Of a DNA stretch of 64,000 nucleotides, positions 35,874-44,843 are shown one piece after another; position 1 is the first letter of the stretch; each line of letters starts with the position of its first letter. The position numbers and the translations under genes were made by a program. Under the pieces are notes generated by a model. That model made no database searches. It was not told the origin of the DNA and was given only the letters and a program-made list of their open reading frames with translations. Source of the DNA: Herbaspirillum seropedicae (lineage in GTDB: Bacteria; Pseudomonadota; Gammaproteobacteria; Burkholderiales; Burkholderiaceae_D); NCBI RefSeq assembly GCF_001040945.1, contig NZ_CP011930.1:806001-870000 (forward strand). Reading direction: 5' to 3'.

Positions 35874-38822
35874 ATGTCTGACCTGCTGACGCAACTGATG
35901 CAATTCACCGGTGCGAGTCGCCTTTACAGCCTCTCGCTGGGCGACGCCGCGCCCGCTGGCGAATTGCTGGTGGAGGCATTTGCCGCCTCGGAAGGGCTGC
36001 ATGCGGTCGGGCTGCGCGAAGTCATCGTCCTGAGCCTGGACGCCGGGCTGCGCCTGAAGTCCTTGATCGGGCAGCGCGCCACCCTGGTGACGACCTTGTC
36101 CGATGGCAGCCGCACCCAGTTCTCGGGGCTGGTCAACGAGGCCGCCAAGCTCGGCAGTGAGGGCGGCCTGGCCCGTTATCGCTTGCGCATCGTGCCCTGG
36201 GTCTGGCTGCTCTCGCAGTCGCATAACAGCCGGGTGTGGCAGGACAAGACCGTCATCGACATCGTCGAAGATGTCTTTGCCGACTATGCGCCCCACGCCG
36301 CCTGGACCTGGACGGATGAGGTGGCGCCCTTCATGCAGCAGGTGCAGCCGCGCAGCTATACGATCCAGTACCGCGAAAGCAATCTGGCCTTCGTCAGCCG
36401 CCTGCTGGCCGCCGAGGGCCTGTCATGGCGCGTGGAGGAATCTGCCGACGCAGCATCCGGCCATCGGCTGGTGCTGTTCGCCGATTCGACTTCGCCGCGC
36501 GCCTTCCCCGAAGACCTCACCAGCACCAGTCCGCTCGGCGGCAGCGGCATCCGCTTCCACGCCGGTACCGCCCGCGAGGAGCAGGACAGCATCCAGGCGC
36601 TGGCCGCGCGCCGGGCCTTGCAGCCGGCCTCGTTCACCTTGCTGTCCTACGATTACAAGAGCAAGCAGGCGGTGGCCACCAGCCTGCCCACCCGTCACGA
36701 ATTCGGCGGCAAGGACGCCCCCCGCCTGGAAAGCTATGACAGTCCAGGCCTGTATGCCTATACCGATGCGGCCGAGGCCGATCACTATGCCCGCCTGCAC
36801 CTGGAGGCCAGTGAAGCCCGCAACAAGCTCTGGCAGGCGCGCAGCACCGTGCGCACCTTGCGTCCCGGCACGCGCTTTACGCTGGCCGACGGTCCGCTGG
36901 GCCTGTCCGCTGCGCAGGATGGCGCGCCCCGGCAATACGCCGTGCTGTCGGTGATGAGCGTGGGTGTCAACAATCTGCCCAAGGATGCGGCCGAAGGCCT
37001 GGCCGAACTGTTCGGCCCGATTCCACCCTTGCTGGAAGACTGCGTGGCCGCCTGCGAAGAAGGCCAGTCGCTGCTGCACGGCCAGTCCGGCCCGGACTCT
37101 CTGCAACTGCTGGGGCAGACCGACATTGCCGGGGTGATCGCGCAAGCCCGCCAGCTGGGGTATGCCAATGCCTTCGAGGCGATTCGCGCCGACGTGATCT
37201 GGCGCCCGGTGCTGGCCGATGGCACCGGCTTGCGCCTGCACGCGCGTGCCACCGCGCGCGGCAGCCAGAGCGCCATCGTGGTGGGGCCGCAGGGCGAGAC
37301 CAGCGCCAGCAGCGCCGGCGAGATCCATTGCGACCGCCTGGGGCGTGTGCGCATCCGCTTCCACTGGCAGGGCCGCAACAATGACGCCGCTGCCACCTGC
37401 TGGGTGCGCGTGGCGCAACGCGCAGCCAGCGGTGGCGCGGGCATGCAGTTCCTTCCTCGCATCGGCCAGGAGGTGCTGGTGCAATTCATCGAGGACGATA
37501 TCGATCGGCCCGTCATCGTCGGCGCGCTCTACAACGGCCGTGGCGAGGGCGCCGCTGCGCCCACGCCCGGCGGCGATACTGCGCAGGCCGGCAGCGACGA
37601 TCCTGCCCGCGCCTTCACCAGCGCCACCGACCTGCAGGCCAGCGGCCAGGGCAACCTGGCCGGCGGCAATGCACCGACCTGGCACGGCGGCAGCCAGGAC
37701 AGCGATGGCCACGGCAACACTGCCGCGCAATGGGGTATCCGCTCCAAGGAATTCGGCGGTTCGGGCTACAACCAGATCGTCTTCGACGATACCGATGCGC
37801 AAGGGCGCATCCAGCTCAAGACCACCCAGTCGGGCAGCGAGCTCAACCTCGGTCACCTGATCCACACCGCAGACAACTATCGCGGGAGCTTCCGTGGCAC
37901 CGGCGCAGAGTTGCGTACCGATGCCTATGGCGCGCTGCGCGCTGGCGGCGGCATCCTGTTCTCCAGCTACAAGATCGAGCAGAACGCCGCCTCCCGTGAC
38001 CCGGCCGGCGACAATGTCGGCGGCATGGCCTTGCTCAAGCAGGCCGCCTTGCTGGGCAAGACCTTCAACGAGGCCACGCTCACCCACAAGACGGTCGGCC
38101 TGGCCAGCCATCTGGGACCGACCCAGGCCAGCGCCAGCACCATCAACGACAGTGCCGCGCCGTTGGAAGCCATTCGCGTGGCGGCCTCCGGGATGGTCGA
38201 TGGTTCGCCCGAGAACAGTGGCGCAGACGTGGCAGCGGCCAATACGCAAACCGGCGAGAGCAAGCTCCCGCACAGCACCGCGGCGCTGATCGGCATCGCG
38301 GCCAAGGAGGGATTGGGCGCCGTGGCCGGGCAGCACATGCAGCTGGCCAATGGCGAGACGGTCAATCTCCTCTCCGGCGCCGACAGCCAGCAGGTCGCCG
38401 GCAACCAGTATCGCTTGCGCAGCGGCCAGGCGCTGGGCGTGCTGGCCGGGGCGATGGCGGCAGGCGAGGGCGGCACTGGCTTGCAGATGATCGCCGCGCA
38501 GAAGAACATCGACGTACAGGCCCAGGCGGACGGACTCACCGTCCAGGCACGCGACCAGGTCCGCGTGATCAGCGCCAATGCCGGCGTAGACTGGGCCGCC
38601 GCCAAGAAGATCACGCTCTCCACCGCCGGCGGGGCCAACATCACCATCGAGGGTGGCAACATCACCGTGCAGTGTCCGGGCAAGCTGACCATTCATGCCG
38701 CCCAGAAGCTGTTCGCCGGCCCCGTGTCCAAGACGCTGCCCTTGCCCCAGATGCCCAATAGCGTCTGCAAGGACTGCATCCTCAATGCCATGAAGCAGGG
38801 TGCGCCGGGAGTGCTGGTATGA
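35874..38822 (+). CDS. vgrG: VgrG spike protein, second copy
   Basis: The 982-residue product has the full VgrG core: FVSRLLAAEGLSWRVEE, CDRLGRVRIRFHWQGR, RIGQEVLVQFIEDDIDRPVIVGALYNG, then a DUF2345-type region (SGYNQIVFDDTDAQGRIQL; LQMIAAQKNIDVQAQADG). It ends CKDCILNAMKQGAPGVLV and has no toxin domain. It differs widely from the 12812 copy outside the core. The stop overlaps the ATG of the next adaptor (38819-38822), so spike and adaptor are coupled. It likely delivers the Tle1-type lipase at 41398. Confidence 0.96.
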   Translation: MSDLLTQLMQFTGASRLYSLSLGDAAPAGELLVEAFAASEGLHAVGLREVIVLSLDAGLRLKSLIGQRATLVTTLSDGSRTQFSGLVNEAAKLGSEGGLARYRLRIVPWVWLLSQSHNSRVWQDKTVIDIVEDVFADYAPHAAWTWTDEVAPFMQQVQPRSYTIQYRESNLAFVSRLLAAEGLSWRVEESADAASGHRLVLFADSTSPRAFPEDLTSTSPLGGSGIRFHAGTAREEQDSIQALAARRALQPASFTLLSYDYKSKQAVATSLPTRHEFGGKDAPRLESYDSPGLYAYTDAAEADHYARLHLEASEARNKLWQARSTVRTLRPGTRFTLADGPLGLSAAQDGAPRQYAVLSVMSVGVNNLPKDAAEGLAELFGPIPPLLEDCVAACEEGQSLLHGQSGPDSLQLLGQTDIAGVIAQARQLGYANAFEAIRADVIWRPVLADGTGLRLHARATARGSQSAIVVGPQGETSASSAGEIHCDRLGRVRIRFHWQGRNNDAAATCWVRVAQRAASGGAGMQFLPRIGQEVLVQFIEDDIDRPVIVGALYNGRGEGAAAPTPGGDTAQAGSDDPARAFTSATDLQASGQGNLAGGNAPTWHGGSQDSDGHGNTAAQWGIRSKEFGGSGYNQIVFDDTDAQGRIQLKTTQSGSELNLGHLIHTADNYRGSFRGTGAELRTDAYGALRAGGGILFSSYKIEQNAASRDPAGDNVGGMALLKQAALLGKTFNEATLTHKTVGLASHLGPTQASASTINDSAAPLEAIRVAASGMVDGSPENSGADVAAANTQTGESKLPHSTAALIGIAAKEGLGAVAGQHMQLANGETVNLLSGADSQQVAGNQYRLRSGQALGVLAGAMAAGEGGTGLQMIAAQKNIDVQAQADGLTVQARDQVRVISANAGVDWAAAKKITLSTAGGANITIEGGNITVQCPGKLTIHAAQKLFAGPVSKTLPLPQMPNSVCKDCILNAMKQGAPGVLV

Positions 38823-39757
38823 GCGCGGACCAGGGTGATCCGCTGGGCCTGCAGGCCTGGGCGCTGGAATGCGCTGACCGCGGCCATGGCGCCTATCTGC
38901 TGCTGGACAGCGCCCAGGCTGAAGGCAGCCATCTGAAGCTGCAGGCGATGCGGCTGCCCTATGCTTCGCTGTTCGACGGCAAGCGTGAAGAGGCGCTGCC
39001 CGAGATTGCCCCGCTGCTCATTAGCCTGTCCGGGCTGGATGCGCCGCGGCGCGAACGGCTGGCCTCATGGATATCTCAACTGGCCTTCAGCGCGCCGTGC
39101 CTGAGCTGGTATGAGAGCCCCTTGCCCTTGCAGGCCTTCGCAGCGCATCTGCGCAATTTCCACCAGGTGGGCCTCAGCGACGGCCAGGCCATGATGATGC
39201 GCTGGTACGATACGCGCATCCTGCCCATCTGGGCGCAGGCGCTGACGCCGGAACAACGTAGCTTGTTCACGGGCGGCATGTTCAGCATCGCCTATGTCGA
39301 TCGCTTCGGCGAGGCCAAGACCATTCATCAGGCCAGCGAAGCCGGACCGCCGAGCGCGCCGCCGCCGCTGGATCAGCCGCTAGTGACACTGGATGATCAG
39401 CAGTTTGGCTTGCTGGTCGATGCGGGCGATCTGGATACCCTGGTCAATCATCTGAAATTCGTCATTCCGGACGAGACCCGCAAGCTCGCACCGCGCACGC
39501 TGCTGGACTTTGTCGCGAAGTATCAGCAAGAGGCCGTGGCGGCGGGTCTGGATGATATCGATCGCCAGGCCCAATATGTGCTGCTGGCGCTCTATACTTC
39601 CGGCCGTGGCACGGCGCATCCGTTGATGCAGGCGTTGATGGCCGATCCGCCTGCTTCCCTGGACGCTTACTATGAGGCCATCCAGGCCATGCCGGAAGAG
39701 GTGTGGGAAGCGGGGGCGCCGCTGTGGGAGCAGGAAGCGGCGAGCAGCGTGGAATGA
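38819..39757 (+). CDS. DUF4123 adaptor fused to an extra C-terminal domain
   Basis: The 312-residue product has a DUF4123 N-terminal part (GAYLLLDSAQAEG; FHQVGLSDGQAMMMRWYDTRILP) and a separate C-terminal domain of about 100 residues (from about 205: LVNHLKFVIPDETRKLAP ... DDIDRQAQYVLLALYTSGRG ... GAPLWEQEA). That domain also occurs as a stand-alone exported protein at 40308. The gene overlaps vgrG2 (ATGA) upstream and the lipoprotein gene at 39754 downstream. I infer that it loads the Tle1-type lipase; the extra domain could be the effector-binding part. Confidence 0.85.
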   Translation: MSADQGDPLGLQAWALECADRGHGAYLLLDSAQAEGSHLKLQAMRLPYASLFDGKREEALPEIAPLLISLSGLDAPRRERLASWISQLAFSAPCLSWYESPLPLQAFAAHLRNFHQVGLSDGQAMMMRWYDTRILPIWAQALTPEQRSLFTGGMFSIAYVDRFGEAKTIHQASEAGPPSAPPPLDQPLVTLDDQQFGLLVDAGDLDTLVNHLKFVIPDETRKLAPRTLLDFVAKYQQEAVAAGLDDIDRQAQYVLLALYTSGRGTAHPLMQALMADPPASLDAYYEAIQAMPEEVWEAGAPLWEQEAASSVE

Positions 39758-40239
39758 AGGCTTTATCAGCGAAGGCGCGCGCCTCGATATCTGTCTTGCT
39801 GTTGCTGGCCATGCTCATCGGCTGCAAGGACGCAGAATCGCGCGGGGAGAACTATACGATGGATTTCGGGGCATACAACCATACCGACCACAGTATCGAT
39901 GATTTCGAATTCCAGTTCAAAGGAGGCCAGCGTGCTGCCGGCGGCTTTGTCGGCAAGGGGGAGGGAGGCGGCGACATCTGCTGCGCTTCGGTCCCCATGC
40001 AATGGACACCGACGCTGACCGTGCAGGTGCGTGCCAGCTGGAAGGACGGCGCCGGCGTCGTGCAGGCCATTTCCCGGGAAGTGCCGCTGCCTCGATATGC
40101 CAGCAAGGACGCGGGACATCTCGATATCCATTTCCTGCGCAACGGTGAAGTCAAGGTCTTTGTCACGTCACTGGCGACCTGGCATCCGGATTATCCCTTG
40201 CAGGGCAAGGATGTCGAATTGAAGTCCGTCCTTCACTGA
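39754..40239 (+). CDS. DUF3304-like lipoprotein, possible lipase immunity, copy 1
   Basis: ATG 39754 overlaps the adaptor stop (ATGA). The 161-residue product has a lipoprotein signal with lipobox LIGC, then YNHTDHSIDDFEFQFKGG, GGGDICCASVPMQW, REVPLPRY, HLDIHFLRNGEVKVFVTSLATWHPDYPLQG. This matches the 40875 product closely and resembles DUF3304 lipoproteins, which I recall next to T6SS lipase genes. A periplasmic lipoprotein is the expected form of immunity against a periplasm-acting lipase, hence the inference. Confidence 0.78.
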   Translation: MKALSAKARASISVLLLLAMLIGCKDAESRGENYTMDFGAYNHTDHSIDDFEFQFKGGQRAAGGFVGKGEGGGDICCASVPMQWTPTLTVQVRASWKDGAGVVQAISREVPLPRYASKDAGHLDIHFLRNGEVKVFVTSLATWHPDYPLQGKDVELKSVLH

Positions 40240-40307
40240 GCAGAGGGCCGATAAGGATGAACATTAAGGATGAACATGCTCCATACCGCCATGAGGGGAG
40301 AACGCGC

Positions 40308-40751
40308 ATGTCGCATGAACACTGGATGAGGCGCACAGCATTGCTGCAGGCCGTGCTGGCAATGGGCTTGGCCCTGTTGCTGTGCCTGAGCACTTTCTCT
40401 GCCCGGGCACAGACCAACCCGGATCTGAAGGCCTTGGTAGATCATCTCAAGTTCGTCATTCCGGATGAAACCGCGCTGGTCGATCCGCAACAACTTGAGC
40501 GTTTCGTCGCGCAGTATCAGAAGCGCGCCGCCGCTGCTGGCCTGCGCGATATTGACCGCCAGACCGCCTACGTACTGGTCGCGCTGTACACCTCCGGCAA
40601 GGGCGTCGAGCGGCCGGAATTCAAGAAAGTGATGGAACATCCGCCCGCTTCTGCGGATGAGTTCAGTGACGCCATGATCGGACTGCCGCAGAGTGTGTAC
40701 GATAGCGGCACGCCATTGTGGGATAACAGCGCCTATGCAAAAGGCCGATAG
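40308..40751 (+). CDS. Exported stand-alone copy of the adaptor's C-terminal domain
   Basis: The frame is open from 40257, but ATG 40308 has AGGGGAGAA upstream and gives a signal peptide (RRTALLQAVLAMGLALLLCLSTFSARA, cut after ARAQ). The mature part of about 110 residues (LVDHLKFVIPDETALVDP; LRDIDRQTAYVLVALYTSGKG; SGTPLWDNSA) is homologous along its length to the C-terminus of the DUF4123 adaptor at 38819. It sits between the two DUF3304-like lipoprotein genes. Function is unknown; it may be a periplasmic decoy or immunity partner, or a duplicated domain turned to another use. Confidence 0.75.
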   Translation: MSHEHWMRRTALLQAVLAMGLALLLCLSTFSARAQTNPDLKALVDHLKFVIPDETALVDPQQLERFVAQYQKRAAAAGLRDIDRQTAYVLVALYTSGKGVERPEFKKVMEHPPASADEFSDAMIGLPQSVYDSGTPLWDNSAYAKGR

Positions 40752-40874
40752 AAAAGCAGTGCCGCTGTGCGTCTCATGGTGTGCGCCTCCTCTTGATCGC
40801 ATCACCAGGCGCACCGTCGAACCGCATCGACCGCTCGCGGCTGTCAACCTCGCCTTGGAAAGGCAACAAGAAAG

Positions 40875-41372
40875 ATGATAAGAATTCCCCGGTTCAATCT
40901 CAGCGGGTTGCTGAGTATCGTGGCGCTGGCGATGTTGGCCATCGTCTCCGGTTGCAGCAATGCCGAAGCGCCTGCGGCCAGGATGACGCTCAACCTGGTG
41001 CCCTACAACCACATGACTGACGGCATTGCCAACTTCGATGTCCAGGTCAAAGGCGGTAGCAAGAGCGGTGGCGGATACCTCCATGCGGGCAGCGGCGGCG
41101 GCAGCATGATCTGCTGCGTTTCTATTCCCGAGAAATGGCAGCCTGGCCTGACGGCCAAGGTCACCGCTGAGGTCTACCGCAGTTCCGGCGAAAAGTACGA
41201 CATTGCAAAGGAAGTCCCCATTCCCGAGTACACACGCGAACAGGCCGGGCACCTCTCTGTCCATTTCCTGCGCGATGGCGAGGTAAAGATATTCGTCACC
41301 CGTTATGCGCTCTGGCATCCCGACTATCCGCTCAAGGGCAGGGAGGCCGAGCTCAAACCTGCTGCCAGATAA
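40875..41372 (+). CDS. DUF3304-like lipoprotein, possible lipase immunity, copy 2
   Basis: A 165-residue lipoprotein (signal with lipobox IVSGC) whose mature part parallels the 39754 product: VPYNHMTDGIANFDVQVKGG, GGGSMICCVSIPEKWQPGL, KEVPIPEYTREQAGHLSVHF, RDGEVKIFVTRYALWHPDYPL. The CC pair and the WHPDYPL motif are shared. It lies 26 bp before the lipase gene and is the nearest candidate immunity gene. Two copies may reflect duplication or protection from a second lipase allele. Confidence 0.8.
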   Translation: MIRIPRFNLSGLLSIVALAMLAIVSGCSNAEAPAARMTLNLVPYNHMTDGIANFDVQVKGGSKSGGGYLHAGSGGGSMICCVSIPEKWQPGLTAKVTAEVYRSSGEKYDIAKEVPIPEYTREQAGHLSVHFLRDGEVKIFVTRYALWHPDYPLKGREAELKPAAR

Positions 41373-41397
41373 ACCAGGATAGATCAGGAGTCGTATC

Positions 41398-43560
41398 GTG
41401 AGCATGCTTTATACCGGGCGTCCGGTGCCCATCGACGGACACCGCAAGTTCTCCGCCAAGGAAGCCCTGCAGCGCGCCAAGGCCATGCGCTGCCTGCGCG
41501 CGCGCGGCCAGACCGAATGCAAAGGCCAACTGTTTACCGGACTCTTCTTCGACGGCACCGGCAACAACGACAAGTGGGTCGAGGATGGGCAGACCAAGAA
41601 CCAGCGTCAGCGCAACAAGCACAGCAACGTGGCGCGCTTGTTCGACGCCTATATCGATGATCCGGACAATGGCTTCTTCCGCGTCTACATGCAGGGAGTA
41701 GGCACGCCCTTCGCCGAGATCGGCGACACCTTCAAGCTGGGCACCGACATTGGTGGCAGCGGTTTCGGTTACATGGGGGCTGATCGCATCAACTGGGGCA
41801 TTACTTCCTTGCTCAACGCGGTCTACAGTTACGCCACTGGAGGATCGCTGTTTTCCGGAAATGAACAGAGGGATCTGGTCAATCTCATGAGCATGCAGAT
41901 GCTGCAGAACGGGAACGTCAATGCCATGCCGCCGGATTGGCAGATAGGGGAATGGACGGTGCCGGGTTATCTCACCACGGCGCCGGAAAAGGTCCGACGG
42001 CTTGCGATGTACAAGACCTTCATGCAGAAGTTGGCCACGGCGGTCAAGAGCAGTCAGCGCAAGGTGGTGCAGATCAACGTTTCGGTGTTCGGTTTTTCAC
42101 GCGGCGCGGCCGAGGCGCGTGCATGTTGCCATTGGCTGCATGAGTTGTTCACGCCATCCGGAGGCGCATTTGAACTGGCAGGTATTCCGATCCGCATCGG
42201 TTTCCTGGGGGTATTCGACACCGTGGCTGCTGTTGGCATCGGCGATGTCACGCCGGTGACGTTTGGCCATATGGCCTGGGCTGACAAGACCCAGAGCGTG
42301 CCGCCCGCAGTGGAGCAATGCGCCCACTTCGTGGCATTGCATGAACAGCGGGCGAGCTTTCCGCTGGAATCCTCGACAGGGTGGACCAACGTAGGCTATC
42401 CCGGGATGCACTCAGACATCGGGGGCGGCTATTTCCCCGGCGAACAGGGAAAATCCATGCCTTCCTGGGGAAAGTCACCGCATCTGTCGCAGATTCCCCT
42501 GATCGATATGCACTTCACCGCGCTCAAGGCGGGAGTTCCCTTATGGACTACCGGCGAGATTAACGCGGACCCGTCCCTGTCGGCCAGCTATGCCACCGAC
42601 CCACGTCTGATCAAGAGCTATAACGACTGGCTGGCGACCAATGGCATCAAGGCCGGCAGCATCCGGGAATATACCGAAGCCCATACGCGCCAGTACCTGC
42701 GCTGGCGGGGCTCCCTGCATGAAGGAAAGGGCGGCTTGATGCTGGGCAAGCGCTTCTACCAGGATGCCGGTACCTCCGATAAGAAGGACATGCTCGAAGC
42801 AGATGTGGAATTGGGGAAAATGATCCGTGACTGGCGTGAGCGCGCCAGCCTGAATCTCGATCAACGCATGGGGCAGATGGCCCAGAAGTATGTGCGGCGG
42901 GTGTCGCCACTGACCGGGATGCTGATGGGACCGTCCAAGGATAGGCTGACGGCGCAAGAAAAGAAGTTCTACGACATCATGTGCAGCGACCCGATGCCTC
43001 CGGCCGCGTGCGTGACCTTGTTTGAAGATTACGTGCATGACTCACGGGCGGGCTTCCGGGTGATGGGCAAGCACGAACCGATCTTTTTGACTGGAGGTTA
43101 TGCGCGCTTCCGTCATGTTTTTCTGCAGGGCGAAGGCGACTCGGCCACACGCAAGATCACTGAGCTGGTCGAGCGCCACGTCGGCGATCGCGCGGCGGAT
43201 ATGGCCGAGGATGCCCGGGACATCAAGGACTATACGGTACGTACCTACGACCGTGCGCGAGCGCGCATCGTCAGCGGCTATCACGCGGTAGAGGATGCCG
43301 CGGTACGCGCCAAGCGTGAGGTGGAAGCCAAGGCGCTGGCTGCCAAGCGGGAAATCGAGGCCCAGGCCGAGGCGGCGCGCAGGCAGGTTCAGGCCACAGC
43401 CGCGGCGGCCAAGCGTCAAGCCGTGGTGCTCAAGGACAAGACCGTGGCCGAGATCAAACGCGAAGCCGACGAAGCCCAGCGCATCTACGACGCCGCCCAG
43501 AAGCAGGTGATTCGCAAATACCAGCAGATGGAAGCGTTCTGGCACCAACACATCCATTGA
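41398..43560 (+). CDS. Tle1-type (DUF2235) T6SS phospholipase effector
   Basis: The 720-residue product has the DUF2235 alpha/beta-hydrolase features: FFDGTGNN near residue 50, nucleophile motif GFSRGAA with Ser234, VFDTVAAVG with Asp274 and GMHSDIGGGY with His338, a plausible Ser-Asp-His triad. The C-terminal 110 residues are a long Ala/Lys/Glu-rich helix or coiled coil (KREVEAKALAAKREIEAQAEAA). Tle1 enzymes are T6SS-delivered phospholipases acting from the periplasm. GTG 41398 follows AGGAG. It ends the vgrG2-adaptor-lipoprotein module and is closed by a terminator. Confidence 0.92.
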   Translation: MSMLYTGRPVPIDGHRKFSAKEALQRAKAMRCLRARGQTECKGQLFTGLFFDGTGNNDKWVEDGQTKNQRQRNKHSNVARLFDAYIDDPDNGFFRVYMQGVGTPFAEIGDTFKLGTDIGGSGFGYMGADRINWGITSLLNAVYSYATGGSLFSGNEQRDLVNLMSMQMLQNGNVNAMPPDWQIGEWTVPGYLTTAPEKVRRLAMYKTFMQKLATAVKSSQRKVVQINVSVFGFSRGAAEARACCHWLHELFTPSGGAFELAGIPIRIGFLGVFDTVAAVGIGDVTPVTFGHMAWADKTQSVPPAVEQCAHFVALHEQRASFPLESSTGWTNVGYPGMHSDIGGGYFPGEQGKSMPSWGKSPHLSQIPLIDMHFTALKAGVPLWTTGEINADPSLSASYATDPRLIKSYNDWLATNGIKAGSIREYTEAHTRQYLRWRGSLHEGKGGLMLGKRFYQDAGTSDKKDMLEADVELGKMIRDWRERASLNLDQRMGQMAQKYVRRVSPLTGMLMGPSKDRLTAQEKKFYDIMCSDPMPPAACVTLFEDYVHDSRAGFRVMGKHEPIFLTGGYARFRHVFLQGEGDSATRKITELVERHVGDRAADMAEDARDIKDYTVRTYDRARARIVSGYHAVEDAAVRAKREVEAKALAAKREIEAQAEAARRQVQATAAAAKRQAVVLKDKTVAEIKREADEAQRIYDAAQKQVIRKYQQMEAFWHQHIH

Positions 43561-43613
43561 TCGAGGGCCGCTCGGGCCATTGTCTTGGCTTGATGCCGTT
43601 TTCAACATCAGGG

Positions 43614-43652
43614 AAACGCTGCGACGAAGACATCCGTCGCAGCGTTTTTTTT
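43614..43652 (+). terminator. Intrinsic terminator after the lipase gene
   Basis: AAACGCTGCGACG (43614-43626) and CGTCGCAGCGTTT (43635-43647) form a perfect 13-bp stem with an 8-base loop, running into eight T residues. It marks the right border of the T6SS region. Confidence 0.95.
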
Positions 43653-44077
43653 GATTCTGATTGAAGGTGTTGATTGCAGGAGGGTGAGACAGTCCAACGG
43701 TATTGGTCCGGCCGTTATGTCCCCACGAGCCTTGTCAGCAAGGGGCCGGTCTCTCGTATGTCGGCGCGTGGCCGGGGAACCGGCCGCGACGACGTTCCGC
43801 CGCGGCCGCTTGCGCTATTTCGGTCAGGCGCCTGACCAGGCAGAACGTCGCTCTCCTTCTTGCCGCCGAACGGAGCGCCTGTTGAACGGGCTGTTCGGCG
43901 GGAAGCGCGGTCATGTGCCGGAGGCGAAACGGGGGAATTCCTTCTCCGGCACGCCGTTCGACAACAAACCGGAGATTGTCGCGCCTGCCATGTTCATGAA
44001 TGTCGCAGGCGGCCTGCCGGTTCCACGTTCCCTGATCTTTCTGTCGCCCTATCTGCTACGGGCATGAGCGCCGCGAT
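43653..44077. other. 425-bp border region between the T6SS and T3SS loci
   Basis: A plus-strand frame (43651-44067, 138 codons) spans most of this stretch but begins inside the terminator's downstream edge, lacks a ribosome-binding site and shows no recognisable domain; its Arg-rich composition looks like a chance frame in GC-rich DNA. The minus-strand T3SS gene ends at 44078. I see nothing else supported here. Confidence 0.45.
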
Positions 44078-44767
44078 TCAGTGCAAGGCCCGCACCCGCG
44101 CTCCGGACAGATTGGAAAACCGCCAGGCATTGGTGTCCGGGGAAAACACCGCGCATTCGTCCCCGCAGCCGGTGCTGCCCCATTGCTCGCGCAAGCAGCG
44201 CAGGTTGGCGAAGGCGGCGCGATCCAGCGCATGATGCGCGCTTTGCGCCAGACGGCTGTCGCTCCAGCCAGCGGTGATGCGCATCAGATGGCCGTAGTGG
44301 TCGCCGCCGACTCGGCTCCACCATTGCTCGACAAAATCGAAGACATCCTGCTCGATATCCAAGCGGGACATGCCGTGCAAGGTATGGCGCATGTTGATGG
44401 GCAGCGGCAAGAGCGGCGTGATCAGCAATTGCTGGTCATCCTGCAGCAGCGCCTGGGTGTCGGAAGCGGAAAACCCCAGCGCCAGCATCAGCCGCCGCTG
44501 GTGCTCGGGGCGGCCGGACAGGACGCGCTCCAGATCGATCTGTTCCAGCGGCGCGCGCTGCCAGCCGGACAGGCCGCAGCTCAACAGGTGCTGGCGATAG
44601 ATCTCGGCGTCCAGGGCGGAGGCGAAAGCCAGCACTCCGCTCTCCTCTGCGGTGCGCAGGTAGAAGGTGACGTGGCTGTCGTCGCCAGGCAGTTCGCTGC
44701 CTGTGAGTCTCACCAGTCCCCACAGGGGCAGGGTCTGATCTTGATCGGCGATGTTGGTCGTTCTCAT
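44078..44767 (-). CDS. HrpL-regulated T3SS-island protein, unknown function
   Basis: The frame is open to 44869, but a perfect hrp box at 44812-44840 requires a start downstream of it. ATG 44767 has GGGAGG 6 bases upstream and fits. The 229-residue product has no signal peptide or membrane segment. Visible stretches include DSHVTFYLRTAEESGVLAF, PLEQIDLERVLSGRPEHQRR and FDFVEQWWSRVGGDHYGHL. I do not recognise a family. Being alone behind an hrp box at the island edge, it may be an effector or accessory protein. Confidence 0.75.
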   Translation of the reverse strand: MRTTNIADQDQTLPLWGLVRLTGSELPGDDSHVTFYLRTAEESGVLAFASALDAEIYRQHLLSCGLSGWQRAPLEQIDLERVLSGRPEHQRRLMLALGFSASDTQALLQDDQQLLITPLLPLPINMRHTLHGMSRLDIEQDVFDFVEQWWSRVGGDHYGHLMRITAGWSDSRLAQSAHHALDRAAFANLRCLREQWGSTGCGDECAVFSPDTNAWRFSNLSGARVRALH

Positions 44768-44811
44768 GGCGGCCTCCCAGGTTACACAGCCGTGCGGCTG
44801 CCGGATAAGCA

Positions 44812-44840
44812 TGAGTGGCACGCCGCAGCAGGCTGGTTCC
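44812..44840 (-). promoter_or_regulatory. hrp box (perfect) for the 44767 gene
   Basis: On the minus strand: GGAACC (44840-44835), 16 bases, CCACTCA (44818-44812). This matches the HrpL-type ECF sigma promoter GGAACC-N15/16-CCACNNA at every fixed position and lies 44 bases before ATG 44767. Confidence 0.9.
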
Positions 44841-44843
44841 GCG

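Noticed and set aside
43776..43804. GGAACC near 43776 as an hrp box
   Set aside because: CCAC is absent at the right distance and no supported plus-strand gene follows.
43651..44067. 138-codon plus-strand frame after the lipase terminator
   Set aside because: Starts at the T tract of the terminator, no ribosome-binding site, Arg-rich chance-like composition.
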